From CAZLCK01 sp964558235 (lineage in GTDB: Bacteria; Actinomycetota; Coriobacteriia; Coriobacteriales; CADBOM01), in assembly GCA_964558235.1 (NCBI GenBank), contig CAZLCK010000021.1:1-23944 (forward strand): 23,944 nucleotides of DNA, read 5' to 3'. A program made the position numbers and the translations under genes. Under the pieces are notes generated by a model that was not told where the DNA came from, did no database searches, and was given only the letters and a program-made list of their open reading frames with translations. Positions 7,364-14,770 of this stretch are shown piece by piece. Position 1 is the first letter of the stretch, and each line of letters begins with the position of its first letter.

Positions 7364-7393
7364 ATGACTATGTTTAAGTATGACTATGTTTAG
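7364..7393 (+). other. Nine-codon mini-ORF from a duplicated start region
   Basis: ATG ACT ATG TTT AAG then TAT GAC TAT GTT TAG. It arises because TATGACTATGTTTA occurs at 7363-7376 and again at 7379-7392. Its stop overlaps the start of the carboxypeptidase gene. TGAGGAG at 7341-7347 is about 16 bases upstream, rather far. It may be a chance product or a coupling leader. Confidence 0.25.
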
Positions 7394-8714
7394 TGTAAAG
7401 TCCAAAAAACGCAGCTTGAGAATTATTTGGGCCATAGCCTTAGCTTTTGTTTTAGTTTTTACTATTGCACCAGCAAGAGCTATGGCCTATGTCTTTGATC
7501 AAGACCAAGTTGGCGAGGTAATACTTTCTTCTGTTCAGGACAGCCCAATCGCAGATGATGCGCCTGATATAGAGGCTACAAATGCAATTTTAATAACCTC
7601 TGATGGTGAAGTTTTGTGGCAGCGTGGCGCTGACACTACAGTTTCTATCGCCTCTACTACAAAGATAATGACTGCTATAGTTGCACTTGAGCAAGGCAGT
7701 TTAGGGCAGCTTATCACTGTCTCTAGAGAGGCCGTGGACGTTGAGGGATCTAGTGCTGGTCTTTGCGCTGGAGATGTTTTAACCCTGCAAGATCTTTTGT
7801 ATGGTCTTCTGCTTTCTAGTGGCAATGATGCGGCCAATGCGATTGCTGAGTATTATGGTGATGAGCAGGCATTATCTCTTGGGGAAGATTCAACAGATGC
7901 ATTTATTGATCTTATGAACAGCAAGGCAGAACAGCTTGGGATGACCTCGACTCATTTTTCTAATCCAAGCGGGGTTGTGGATGAGGATAATTATTCCACC
8001 GCGGCAGATTTTGCCAAACTTGTTGTCTACGCAATGTCAAATGAGACATTTAGGGAGATTGTCTCTACCTCAGAATATTCTTGCTATTCAACTGTCACGG
8101 GGGATCTACTTGTTTTTGAGAACACAAACCCGCTAATCGCTTCGGGCTATGAGGGAGCAAATGGTGTAAAGACTGGCTATACCGATTCGGCAGGGTATTG
8201 TCTTATAGGATCTGCAAATAGAGATAATATCGAGCTTTACGCGATTGTCTTTGGCTCAACTAGTATCTACCAAAGAGGTATTGATGCCCAGGTTTTACTC
8301 GATTGGGGGTTTGCTCACTACCATGAAGTTACTTTGCTAACTTCACAAACTCAAGTTGGCTACGGCGTTGCAACTTCGTGGCTTGATAAAACATTTCCAG
8401 TTATCGTTGCACAAGACGTAACGGCTGTGGTCTTTGACTATTGGGACGATCTTACTGTAGAAGTTGAGATCATAGACAAATCCGGAACTATAGAACAAGG
8501 ATCAGAAGTTGGTGAGATTCGCTGGCTTCATGGAGAAGAGATAGTAGCCTCAGCGCCGCTTGTTGCAAACCAGACGATAAATGGGCCTAATATTTTGCAG
8601 CAAATTCAGATCTGGTGGTTGAACCTTACTGCATTCTTTACAGGAGATACATTCTCTGCAGAGCAGGTCATTGAGATTTCAGACACCTATGCACTTTTGA
8701 GTTCTCAAATGTAA
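7380..8714 (+). CDS. D-alanyl-D-alanine carboxypeptidase (peptidase S11, DacA/DacF-like)
   Basis: A 444-aa secreted serine peptidase that trims the terminal D-Ala from peptidoglycan stem peptides. All three penicillin-binding motifs are present: SxxK as Ser92-Thr-Thr-Lys95, SxN as Ser147-Gly-Asn149, and KTG at 264-266. A basic start and hydrophobic stretch (about 14-33) ending PARAMA form a signal peptide. The C-terminal third resembles a PBP5-type beta domain, and an amphipathic segment near 408-420 (IQIWWLNLTAFF) may hold the enzyme to the membrane. Start ATG 7380 lies in a 16-bp tandem duplication; ATG 7386 is an in-frame alternative. No clear ribosome-binding site sits at normal spacing, so translation may depend on upstream coupling with the ACT gene, which ends 17 bp earlier. 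Confidence 0.92.
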   Translation: MTMFSVKSKKRSLRIIWAIALAFVLVFTIAPARAMAYVFDQDQVGEVILSSVQDSPIADDAPDIEATNAILITSDGEVLWQRGADTTVSIASTTKIMTAIVALEQGSLGQLITVSREAVDVEGSSAGLCAGDVLTLQDLLYGLLLSSGNDAANAIAEYYGDEQALSLGEDSTDAFIDLMNSKAEQLGMTSTHFSNPSGVVDEDNYSTAADFAKLVVYAMSNETFREIVSTSEYSCYSTVTGDLLVFENTNPLIASGYEGANGVKTGYTDSAGYCLIGSANRDNIELYAIVFGSTSIYQRGIDAQVLLDWGFAHYHEVTLLTSQTQVGYGVATSWLDKTFPVIVAQDVTAVVFDYWDDLTVEVEIIDKSGTIEQGSEVGEIRWLHGEEIVASAPLVANQTINGPNILQQIQIWWLNLTAFFTGDTFSAEQVIEISDTYALLSSQM

Positions 8715-8758
8715 ATGCAAAAATGCGTATACTTCTGCTGAAGATATACGGCACTGCT

Positions 8759-8777
8759 AAATGTTTCGAACATTTTT
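8759..8777 (+). terminator. Weak terminator-like hairpin after the carboxypeptidase gene
   Basis: AAATGTT (8759-8765) pairs with AACATTT (8769-8775) around TCG, followed by two more T. The stem is AT-rich, so strength is doubtful. A second hairpin at about 8727-8749 (GTATACTTC/GAAGATATAC, one bulge) lies just upstream. Confidence 0.3.
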
Positions 8778-8817
8778 AAAGGCTATAAACAATCTATTTT
8801 TTTAATTGGTGAAAATT

Positions 8818-9666
8818 ATGAGATCGACTCCTCTACGTAATGAGCATCTTGCACTGGGCGCACGAATCTCTTGTTTTGGCGATGTCGAGGTTGTAGGCGA
8901 CTACGGAATTGCAGTTAATGAGCGTCTTCCGCTTGACCATCCACTTTTGTGTGACCTGTCATTTCAAGGACTTTTAAGAGTCAGCGGGAAAGATAGCAAG
9001 AGTTTTTTGCGCATCATGCTTTCGTGTGATATCGATGCGTTGAGTTCTATCGGGTCGAGTACCTATGCATTGGTACTGAGTGTCCAAGCAGAGGTCATTG
9101 ACATTGTATTTGTTATTTGCACAGGCGACTCCGAATATATGCTTGTGGTCGATAGTCCTGTCTTAGACGAAGTTTTCGAGTGGCTCAAAGAAAATTCCAA
9201 AGTTAGTGATGATAATGGTGAAATTTTTGAAGATATTGAGATAGAAAATGAGACTGGCCTTTTGGCTTCGATCTGTTTGATGGGTCCTGGGCACGAAGAA
9301 ATATTAGATGAACTAGCTGGATTTAAGGAGCAGGGCAAGCAGATCTTTAAAGATAAGCTTTCTCAAGGTTTTTATTATACGCACGATATCGGTGGGATTC
9401 CATTTATGATGGTGCGCGATAAGAGTGTGGAAAATTCCACGATTATCTGGGGCTCTTCTGCTGGTATTACCGCGCTTTGGCGAGCATTAGTTGGTTTTGA
9501 GGAACTGCAAATTGTTGGATTTGAGCAATATAAGACTATTCGCCAAGCTAACAATCTCTGGTTAGACGGGGTAGAAGAGGGGCAATATCGGCATCCAAAT
9601 GAGTGTGGTTTAGAACATCTTTTACGTCCACAGGGTGGATTTGTTGGAGCTAGTGCACTAAAGTAA
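8818..9666 (+). CDS. GcvT-like (aminomethyltransferase fold) protein lacking the C-terminal domain
   Basis: A 282-aa protein. Its start, STPLRNEHLALGARISCFGD, resembles the opening of glycine-cleavage T proteins, and ICLMGPGHEEILDEL followed by GIPFMMVRD matches the middle of the folate-binding fold. It ends ECGLEHLLRPQGGFVGASAL, like the segment that links the T-protein core to its C-terminal barrel, so the last 80-100 residues of a full T protein (about 360 aa) are absent. The Asp pair of typical T proteins (GIVDDL) reads EVIDIV, with one Asp. Other glycine-cleavage genes (gcvH, gcvP, lpd) are absent here. A YgfZ/CAF17-like or other folate-binding role is as likely as glycine cleavage. I prefer ATG 8818 (GGTGA five bases before); TTG 8806 and GTG 8809 are in-frame alternatives. 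Confidence 0.72.
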   Translation: MRSTPLRNEHLALGARISCFGDVEVVGDYGIAVNERLPLDHPLLCDLSFQGLLRVSGKDSKSFLRIMLSCDIDALSSIGSSTYALVLSVQAEVIDIVFVICTGDSEYMLVVDSPVLDEVFEWLKENSKVSDDNGEIFEDIEIENETGLLASICLMGPGHEEILDELAGFKEQGKQIFKDKLSQGFYYTHDIGGIPFMMVRDKSVENSTIIWGSSAGITALWRALVGFEELQIVGFEQYKTIRQANNLWLDGVEEGQYRHPNECGLEHLLRPQGGFVGASALK

Positions 9667-9726
9667 TTCCCCATGTTGCCTTCTAAACTCTACCCATATA
9701 TGAGGTAAGATTAATAGAAAGCAGTG

Positions 9727-9753
9727 AAGTTTGGTTTGGTAGCCAAATTTTTT
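9727..9753 (+). terminator. Probable terminator between the GcvT-like and FHA genes
   Basis: AAGTTTGG (9727-9734) pairs with CCAAATTT (9743-9750) with one G-T wobble around an 8-nt loop, ending in a T6 run (9748-9753). It lies directly before the ribosome-binding site of the FHA gene, so it might also act as an attenuator for that gene. Confidence 0.4.
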
Positions 9754-9772
9754 GAAATGAGGTGTTTTTACG

Positions 9773-10222
9773 ATGGCGGAAAAACCGTCATGTCCAGTTT
9801 GCAATTCTTCTGTAGACCCCAACACTACAATGTGTGGGATCTGTGGGTTTAAGTTGGTGGGCAGAACAGAGCAATTTTCTAACGTAGACTCTGTGTCAAA
9901 GGGTAGTGTTACCCGTCCAAAGTCAGCAAAAAATGGAACGCTAACCTTAACAATTTTGGATGGCCATTTAAAAGGCGAGTCGTTTAATTTAACGAATTTC
10001 CCTCTCGTTATCGGTCGCGATCCGTCTTGTGATCTGTTCTTAAATGACAGGACTGTTACAAGAAGACATGCATCTGTGGATATAATCGATAACGAGGTTG
10101 TAATTTGTGATCTCAACTCAATGAATGGCACATGGATCGATGGAAAGTCATGTGACAGGGCAATTTTAAAGGACGGTTCCATCGTTCAAATCGGTGTCTT
10201 TAACATGGTTTTTAATATTTAA
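9773..10222 (+). CDS. Zinc-ribbon plus FHA domain protein
   Basis: A 149-aa cytoplasmic protein. Residues 7-24 form a four-cysteine zinc ribbon (Cys7, Cys10, Cys21, Cys24). After a linker of about 30 residues, an FHA domain occupies about 56-149, with the phosphothreonine-binding residues in place: Gly81-Arg82, Ser85, the RRH of TRRH (96-99) and Asn118-Gly119-Thr120. FHA domains bind phosphothreonine peptides, usually made by Ser/Thr kinases of the PknB type; no kinase is in this window. The start ATG 9773 has TGAGGTG at 9758-9764. IorA follows 46 bp after the stop with no terminator between, so co-transcription with the ior genes is possible. Partner and role are unknown. Confidence 0.85.
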   Translation: MAEKPSCPVCNSSVDPNTTMCGICGFKLVGRTEQFSNVDSVSKGSVTRPKSAKNGTLTLTILDGHLKGESFNLTNFPLVIGRDPSCDLFLNDRTVTRRHASVDIIDNEVVICDLNSMNGTWIDGKSCDRAILKDGSIVQIGVFNMVFNI

Positions 10223-10268
10223 CTTTTAATCACAAATTTTGGCAAAAGAGGCTAGGAGAAGTAAAAAA

Positions 10269-12026
10269 GTGAGCCAATCTAAGATGTTGCTTTCGGGTAA
10301 CGAGGCTATTGCCCGTGGCGCATATGAGTCGGGAGCTATTATTGGTGTTGGATATCCCGGAACTCCCTCTACAGAGACGTTGGAGTCCTTTGCGCGCTAC
10401 GAAGAGGTTTATGCGGAATGGGCTCCCAATGAAAAAGTAGCTTTGGAAGTTGCAGTCGGTGCTTCGATGGGTGGTGCAAGGTGTCTTGTGACCATGAAGC
10501 ACGTTGGTGTAAATGTCGCCGCCGACCCTCTATATTCAGTTGCTTATACGGGTGTAAATGGCGGACTTGTTATTCTGGCTGCTGACGACCCTGGAATTTT
10601 TTCGTCTCAAAATGAGCAGGATACGCGTTTCCATGCACTAGGTGCAAGAATTCCAGTGCTAGAGCCATCAAATCCAAAAGAGGCCTATGAGATGGCCAAG
10701 ACAGCATTTGATATCTCGGAACAATTCGATTGTCCTGTGATTATTCGCTCGACTGTGCGTCTATCTCATACAAAGGCGATAGTTGAAGTATCTACTCGTT
10801 TGGATAAAGATTCGCAACCATTTAAGAAAGACCCTTCAAAATGGGTTATGATGCCCGCCTTTGCAAAGCAAAGACGCAAAGTTGCAGACCAAAGGATCGA
10901 GGATCTTTCTGATTTCGCATCGATGGTGGCTGTTGAGGAGATGCGTGAGAGCAGATATGGAATCATCTGTTCAGGTGTTGCATATGAGCATGTTCGTGAG
11001 GCACTGCCCAAAGCCTCGACATTAAAGCTCACAATGAGCTATCCGATGCCAAAGGATGCAATCAATGAATTTGCTTCTAAGCTAGATGCTATTTATGTAA
11101 TCGATGAGGCCAGCAACTATCTTTCTTTGCAAGTTGGAGCACTTGGTATTAAGATTTCGCATACCCCAAACCCAATGCCTCCAGATGATGAGCTGACCCC
11201 AGCAATTATTAGGCGTGCATTTGGTATAGAAGAGCCTACTTACGAGACGTACGATAAACAATTGCCAGGTCGTCCACCAAGTCTTTGCGCTGGATGTCCT
11301 CACAGACTTGTCTTTTTCGAGCTACATCGTATGGGCGCTATCGTTACAGGCGACATCGGATGCTATACACTCGGCACGCTTGCCCCACTCAATGCGATGG
11401 ATTCATGCGTTGATATGGGAGCCTCGCTCTCTATGGCTCATGGAATGGAGCTTGCAAAGAAGTTTGGCATCGAGATCTCTGATGAGCTTGCAAAAAGACC
11501 TATAGTTGGTGTTATTGGAGACTCTACCTTTGCTCATTCTGGGATTACTTCACTTCTTGGAACTGTCTATAACAACGGTGATGGAATCATCTGTATTCTT
11601 GATAATAGGACCACCGCTATGACTGGACAGCAGGGAAACCCAGTAAATGGTGTTACCTTACAGCATCGTCCAAGCATCGAGCTCGATCCAGTTGGGCTTT
11701 GCAAGGCTATGGGAGTTCGTGATGTCACCTTGGCAGATCCACAAAACTTAGACGAAGTGAGAGATGCTCTCAAACATGCTCGCGAGTTTGAAGGTCTGTC
11801 GGTGATTGTCTTTAAGTCGCCATGTGTGCTTCTTGCAAAGACTCGTAAAGCCGCTGTAAAGATCTCTGAGGCCTGTAGAGCTTGCGGAATATGTGTATCT
11901 ATCGGCTGCCCAGCTTTGGGATCTGATGAGTCTGGAAAAGCTGTTGTGGATGAGTCGCAGTGTATAGGATGTGGACAGTGCGTACAGATCTGTCCATTTG
12001 ATTGCATTTCTAACCAAGAGCTCTAG
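10269..12026 (+). CDS. iorA: Indolepyruvate ferredoxin oxidoreductase, alpha subunit
   Basis: A 585-aa thiamine-diphosphate, Fe-S enzyme subunit. With IorB it interconverts an aryl pyruvate plus CoA and aryl-acetyl-CoA plus CO2, passing electrons to or from ferredoxin. The opening MLLSGNEAIARGAYESG and GYPGTPSTE are typical of IorA. LCAGCPHR (Cys340, Cys343) precedes the TPP-binding part, with GDIGCYTLG near 362 and GDSTFAHSG near 417. Two ferredoxin-like clusters close the chain: Cys536, 539, 542, 547 and Cys565, 568, 571, 575. The first cluster has CxxCxxCxxxxCP spacing. I choose GTG 10269 because AGGAGA (10254-10259) sits nine bases upstream; a longer reading from TTG 10239 has no ribosome site. 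iorB begins 8 bp after the stop. Confidence 0.94.
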   Translation: MSQSKMLLSGNEAIARGAYESGAIIGVGYPGTPSTETLESFARYEEVYAEWAPNEKVALEVAVGASMGGARCLVTMKHVGVNVAADPLYSVAYTGVNGGLVILAADDPGIFSSQNEQDTRFHALGARIPVLEPSNPKEAYEMAKTAFDISEQFDCPVIIRSTVRLSHTKAIVEVSTRLDKDSQPFKKDPSKWVMMPAFAKQRRKVADQRIEDLSDFASMVAVEEMRESRYGIICSGVAYEHVREALPKASTLKLTMSYPMPKDAINEFASKLDAIYVIDEASNYLSLQVGALGIKISHTPNPMPPDDELTPAIIRRAFGIEEPTYETYDKQLPGRPPSLCAGCPHRLVFFELHRMGAIVTGDIGCYTLGTLAPLNAMDSCVDMGASLSMAHGMELAKKFGIEISDELAKRPIVGVIGDSTFAHSGITSLLGTVYNNGDGIICILDNRTTAMTGQQGNPVNGVTLQHRPSIELDPVGLCKAMGVRDVTLADPQNLDEVRDALKHAREFEGLSVIVFKSPCVLLAKTRKAAVKISEACRACGICVSIGCPALGSDESGKAVVDESQCIGCGQCVQICPFDCISNQEL

Positions 12027-12034
12027 GTCAAGAA

Positions 12035-12637
12035 ATGGTGGAAAAGATTATGGATACTACAACACATGTAAAAACGACAACGGTAGTGCTTTGTGGAGTT
12101 GGTGGTCAAGGAACAATTTTGGCGGCCGACATTCTTGCAAAAGTTGCTGCTAGATCGGGTTTAGATGTTAGGCTGTCAGAGATTCATGGAATGTCTCAGC
12201 GTGGTGGAAGCGTCATCACAATCGTGCGTTTTGGTAGCGAGGTTCACTCACCTGTAACAGATTATGGATGTGCTGATAGAGTTGTTTCTTTTGAAGCAAC
12301 AGAGGCTCTTAGATACTTACCATATCTTGCTTTGGGCGGAAAGCTTTTAGTTAATAGTGCTGAGATCGTTCCGCTACCGGTTTTGATTGGTCAGGCTACT
12401 ATGCCACAAGACACTTTGGAATTTTTGCAGGCACATGGAGCGACGATGATCGATTCCAGTGCAATTGCGACCGAAGTTGGCAATCCTAAAGCTACAAATA
12501 TCGTGCTTATGGGTGCGCTTTCAAAAGAACTAGACTTCGAGCAAAGCGTTTGGGAAGAAGTTATCGCTTCAAGAGTTCCGCCTAAGACTGTCGAGAGCAA
12601 TATTGCGGCGTTTCATGCGGGTCGATCTGCTGTTTAA
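12035..12637 (+). CDS. iorB: Indolepyruvate ferredoxin oxidoreductase, beta subunit
   Basis: A 200-aa partner of IorA, equivalent to the gamma-type domain of other 2-oxoacid ferredoxin oxidoreductases. The motif GVGGQGTILAADIL (21-34) and SEIHGMSQRGGSV (about 58-70) are the family hallmarks. It holds no Fe-S cluster motifs, as expected for this subunit. It sits 8 bp after iorA. Two starts are possible: ATG 12035 (AGGTC upstream) or ATG 12050 (GGTGG at 12037-12041); the first five residues are not conserved in the family, so the choice is open. About 170 bp separate it from the ACT and ligase genes, so these may belong to the same unit or be started separately. Confidence 0.93.
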   Translation: MVEKIMDTTTHVKTTTVVLCGVGGQGTILAADILAKVAARSGLDVRLSEIHGMSQRGGSVITIVRFGSEVHSPVTDYGCADRVVSFEATEALRYLPYLALGGKLLVNSAEIVPLPVLIGQATMPQDTLEFLQAHGATMIDSSAIATEVGNPKATNIVLMGALSKELDFEQSVWEEVIASRVPPKTVESNIAAFHAGRSAV

Positions 12638-12749
12638 AAGCTTTGACTTTTGCGTCAAGGCTACGTTGTCGCGCTACCGTTTGATACCTACTTTTTTGCA
12701 AAGTTTTTGTATAGCGTAGATGTTTCAATGTCGATCAGAGCAAAGGATA

Positions 12750-12771
12750 GACACCTAACTTTTGAGGTGTC
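12750..12771 (+). promoter_or_regulatory. Hairpin without a T tract in the iorB-ACT gap
   Basis: GACACCT (12750-12756) pairs perfectly with AGGTGTC (12765-12771) around an 8-nt loop. No T run follows, so it is not a standard terminator. It lies 37 bp before the next start codon and may be a leader structure or operator. Another stem, TTGAC/GTCAA (12643-12658), lies directly after iorB. Confidence 0.3.
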
Positions 12772-12808
12772 GTTAAGTGTGTGATTTAAGATTTGTTCGG
12801 AGGAGATT

Positions 12809-13219
12809 ATGGGAGTAAAGCAACTCAGCGTTTTTGTTGCTAATGAACCTGGTCAAATTCTAGGTGTTACCAAGTCGATTGCCTCTTCGGGAGCTTCGAT
12901 AAGAGGACTTTGCGCCTCTGATACAGCTGACTTTGGAATTGTCAGAATCGTCGTTGATAAGACCGAGATCGCTCAAGAAGCTGTAACACAAGAGGGTTTT
13001 TTAGCTCGCATTTCAGATGTGATCTGTATTCGTTTAGAGGACGTTGCTGGTCAACTTAATGCGATGTTTGATGCTGTAGCTTCTGCTGGAATAGATATTC
13101 TTTATGCCTACTCGCTCACCAATTCCTACCTTGTAATAATGACTAACGATCAAGATATGGCGATAAAAGTGCTAAAGGATGCTGGAGCCAATCTGGTCGA
13201 TGACAATCTTGAGATCTAA
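12809..13219 (+). CDS. Tandem ACT-domain protein, paralogue 2
   Basis: A 136-aa protein of two ACT domains (about 1-66 and 70-134), beginning KQLSVFVANEPGQILGVTKS. It has the same architecture as the product of 6937-7362, and several segments match closely (FGIVRIVVDK against YGIARIVCDT). The start has a very strong ribosome site, GGAGGAG (12799-12805). It lies between iorB and the second ligase (28 bp to the latter), which supports a regulatory role tied to aromatic amino acid or aryl acid levels; this is inference from context. No DNA-binding domain is present, so control would be through a protein partner. Confidence 0.85.
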   Translation: MGVKQLSVFVANEPGQILGVTKSIASSGASIRGLCASDTADFGIVRIVVDKTEIAQEAVTQEGFLARISDVICIRLEDVAGQLNAMFDAVASAGIDILYAYSLTNSYLVIMTNDQDMAIKVLKDAGANLVDDNLEI

Positions 13220-13247
13220 ATAAAATCTTATAGAGGGGATAGTAGAA

Positions 13248-14549
13248 ATGCCTATCTTTGATCCACAACATGAATGCGCCTCGCGTGAGGAGATCCAAGC
13301 TCTGCAGCTTGAGAGGTTGCAACGTTGCGTTGAATATGTCTATGGCAGGGTGCAATATTATCGTGACAAGATGGATGAGAGTGGCGTTAGACCATCCGAT
13401 ATCAAAACGCTCGAAGATGTAAGGCTTTTACCATTTACTGACAAAATCGTCATGCGCGATACCTATCCATTTGGACTTTTTGCAGTTCCAATGGATCAGG
13501 TGATTAGATTACATGCTTCTTCTGGAACAACAGGAAAGCCCGTTGTTGTTGGATACACTCGCGATGATCTAGACGTTTGGAGTAGTTGCATTGCGCGTCT
13601 TGCCCAAATGGCTGGTGTAATTCCAGGCGATCGTGCTCAAATGGCCTTTGGATATGGTATGTTTACCGGTGGTTTTGGCCTGCATTATGGTATGGAAAAG
13701 CTTGGCGTGATGATGATCCCTGCAGGTTCAGGCAACACTGAGCGTCACATCCAGATGATCAATGATTATGAATCAACCGTTTTGATCGCAACTCCATCAT
13801 ATGCGATGCATATTTGCGAAGTTGGCGAAAAGATGGGCTTTGATTGGGAGAAGAGTACGCTTAGAGTTGGACTTTTTGGTGGTGAGCCATGTCCTCCAAA
13901 GCTCAAGCACGAGATCGAAAGCAGAATGCATATCATTTGCACAGATAACTATGGACTTACCGAAGTAATGGGGCCGGGCGTTTCTGGAGAATGCTTGAAT
14001 TGTAGGGATATGCAACATATTGCAGAGGATCATTTCTTATGGGAGGTCATCGACCCACAAACTGGCGAGCCAGTTCCTGAAGGGCAGGAGGGAGAGCTGG
14101 TTCTCACCACCCTTACAAAGCAGGCGATTCCGGTCTTACGCTATAGGACACACGACCTTAGCTATGTGATTACGCAGCAATGTGAGTGCGGGCGTACTAC
14201 AGCTCGTATGAAGAAGGTTCGCAAACGCTCAGATGATATGCTTATCATTCGTGGAACCAATGTGTTTCCAAGTCAAGTTGAGGATGTTCTTAACACAATT
14301 GATGGAGCAAGCGCACACTATAGGTTGGTTGTTGATAACGAAAGCGGACTTGATAGACTTACTTTGATTTTAGAAGTAACACCCGAGATCTTCTCAGATT
14401 CCTACGAAGAGATGGATGGATTTCGCAAACATGTGTGTGATAAATTGCGTGGAGTTTTGCAGGTAAGTGTGGATGTGAAGCTTACATCGCCTGGATCAAT
14501 TGAGAGATCGATGGGAAAGACCAAACACGTCATCGATGAACGTAAATAG
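13248..14549 (+). CDS. Phenylacetate-CoA ligase family protein, paralogue 2
   Basis: A 433-aa PaaK-type AMP-forming ligase. Motifs: SSGTTG (91-96), YGLTE (235-239), YRTHD (299-303), RSDDMLIIRG (327-336) and catalytic Lys424 in SMGKTKHV. Cys pairs in GECLNC (248-252) and CEC (312-314) parallel those of paralogue 1, so a bound metal is possible. The two paralogues share motif positions almost exactly but differ widely elsewhere, so the duplication is not recent. Start ATG 13248 has GAGGGG at 13233-13238. Placement after iorAB and an ACT gene strongly suggests that it acts on the product or substrate of IorAB. A repeat of the dispersed family follows 8 bp after the stop. Confidence 0.9.
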   Translation: MPIFDPQHECASREEIQALQLERLQRCVEYVYGRVQYYRDKMDESGVRPSDIKTLEDVRLLPFTDKIVMRDTYPFGLFAVPMDQVIRLHASSGTTGKPVVVGYTRDDLDVWSSCIARLAQMAGVIPGDRAQMAFGYGMFTGGFGLHYGMEKLGVMMIPAGSGNTERHIQMINDYESTVLIATPSYAMHICEVGEKMGFDWEKSTLRVGLFGGEPCPPKLKHEIESRMHIICTDNYGLTEVMGPGVSGECLNCRDMQHIAEDHFLWEVIDPQTGEPVPEGQEGELVLTTLTKQAIPVLRYRTHDLSYVITQQCECGRTTARMKKVRKRSDDMLIIRGTNVFPSQVEDVLNTIDGASAHYRLVVDNESGLDRLTLILEVTPEIFSDSYEEMDGFRKHVCDKLRGVLQVSVDVKLTSPGSIERSMGKTKHVIDERK

Positions 14550-14557
14550 ATTTTTTT

Positions 14558-14600
14558 GCAAGGTTACAGTTAAAGATGTGCGGAGGGGTGAAAGTTTTGA
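14558..14600 (+). repeat. Dispersed 3'-intergenic repeat, fused copy 3
   Basis: GCAAGGTTACAGTTA (B-like) runs into GTGCGGAGGGGTGAAAGTTT (A-like). It starts 8 bp after the stop of the second ligase and has the same orientation as the copies at 1931 and 5358. It is more degenerate than those. Confidence 0.6.
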
Positions 14601-14617
14601 ATAGATTTTCTTTTTCG

Positions 14618-14659
14618 GTATGTACTGTCTTTTCCTGTATGTACCGTTAACTTTATACT
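14618..14659 (+). promoter_or_regulatory. Direct repeats and -10-like box upstream of ftsK
   Basis: GTATGTACTGT (14618-14628) and GTATGTACCGT (14637-14647) match at 10 of 11 positions with a 19-bp period. TATACT (14654-14659) could be a -10, which would place the second repeat over the spacer and -35 area. A 15-bp near-palindrome centred on GAGCTTAGCTC (14674-14688) follows. Confidence 0.3.
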
Positions 14660-14770
14660 TGTTGCCATATTTGGTGAGCTTAGCTCGCAATAATTTGGTT
14701 TAATTGGTAGTTAGTAAATACACCGACCTCTAAACGTAACTTTAAAACAACAGATGGAGGCTTAAGAGAA

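Noticed and set aside
8818..9666. Glycine-cleavage T protein (gcvT)
   Set aside because: Too short, lacks the C-terminal domain and the usual Asp pair, and has no gcvH or gcvP beside it, so only a GcvT-like label is supported.
9658..10182. 174-aa reverse-strand ORF covering the FHA gene
   Set aside because: The + strand frame has complete zinc-ribbon and FHA motifs and a ribosome site; the reverse product resembles nothing.
10239..10268. Ten-residue extension of IorA from TTG 10239
   Set aside because: It has no ribosome site; GTG 10269 follows AGGAGA by nine bases and gives the family N-terminus.
11567..12007. 146-aa reverse-strand ORF inside iorA
   Set aside because: A shadow of a well-conserved coding region, Cys/Ser/Pro-rich and without a ribosome site.
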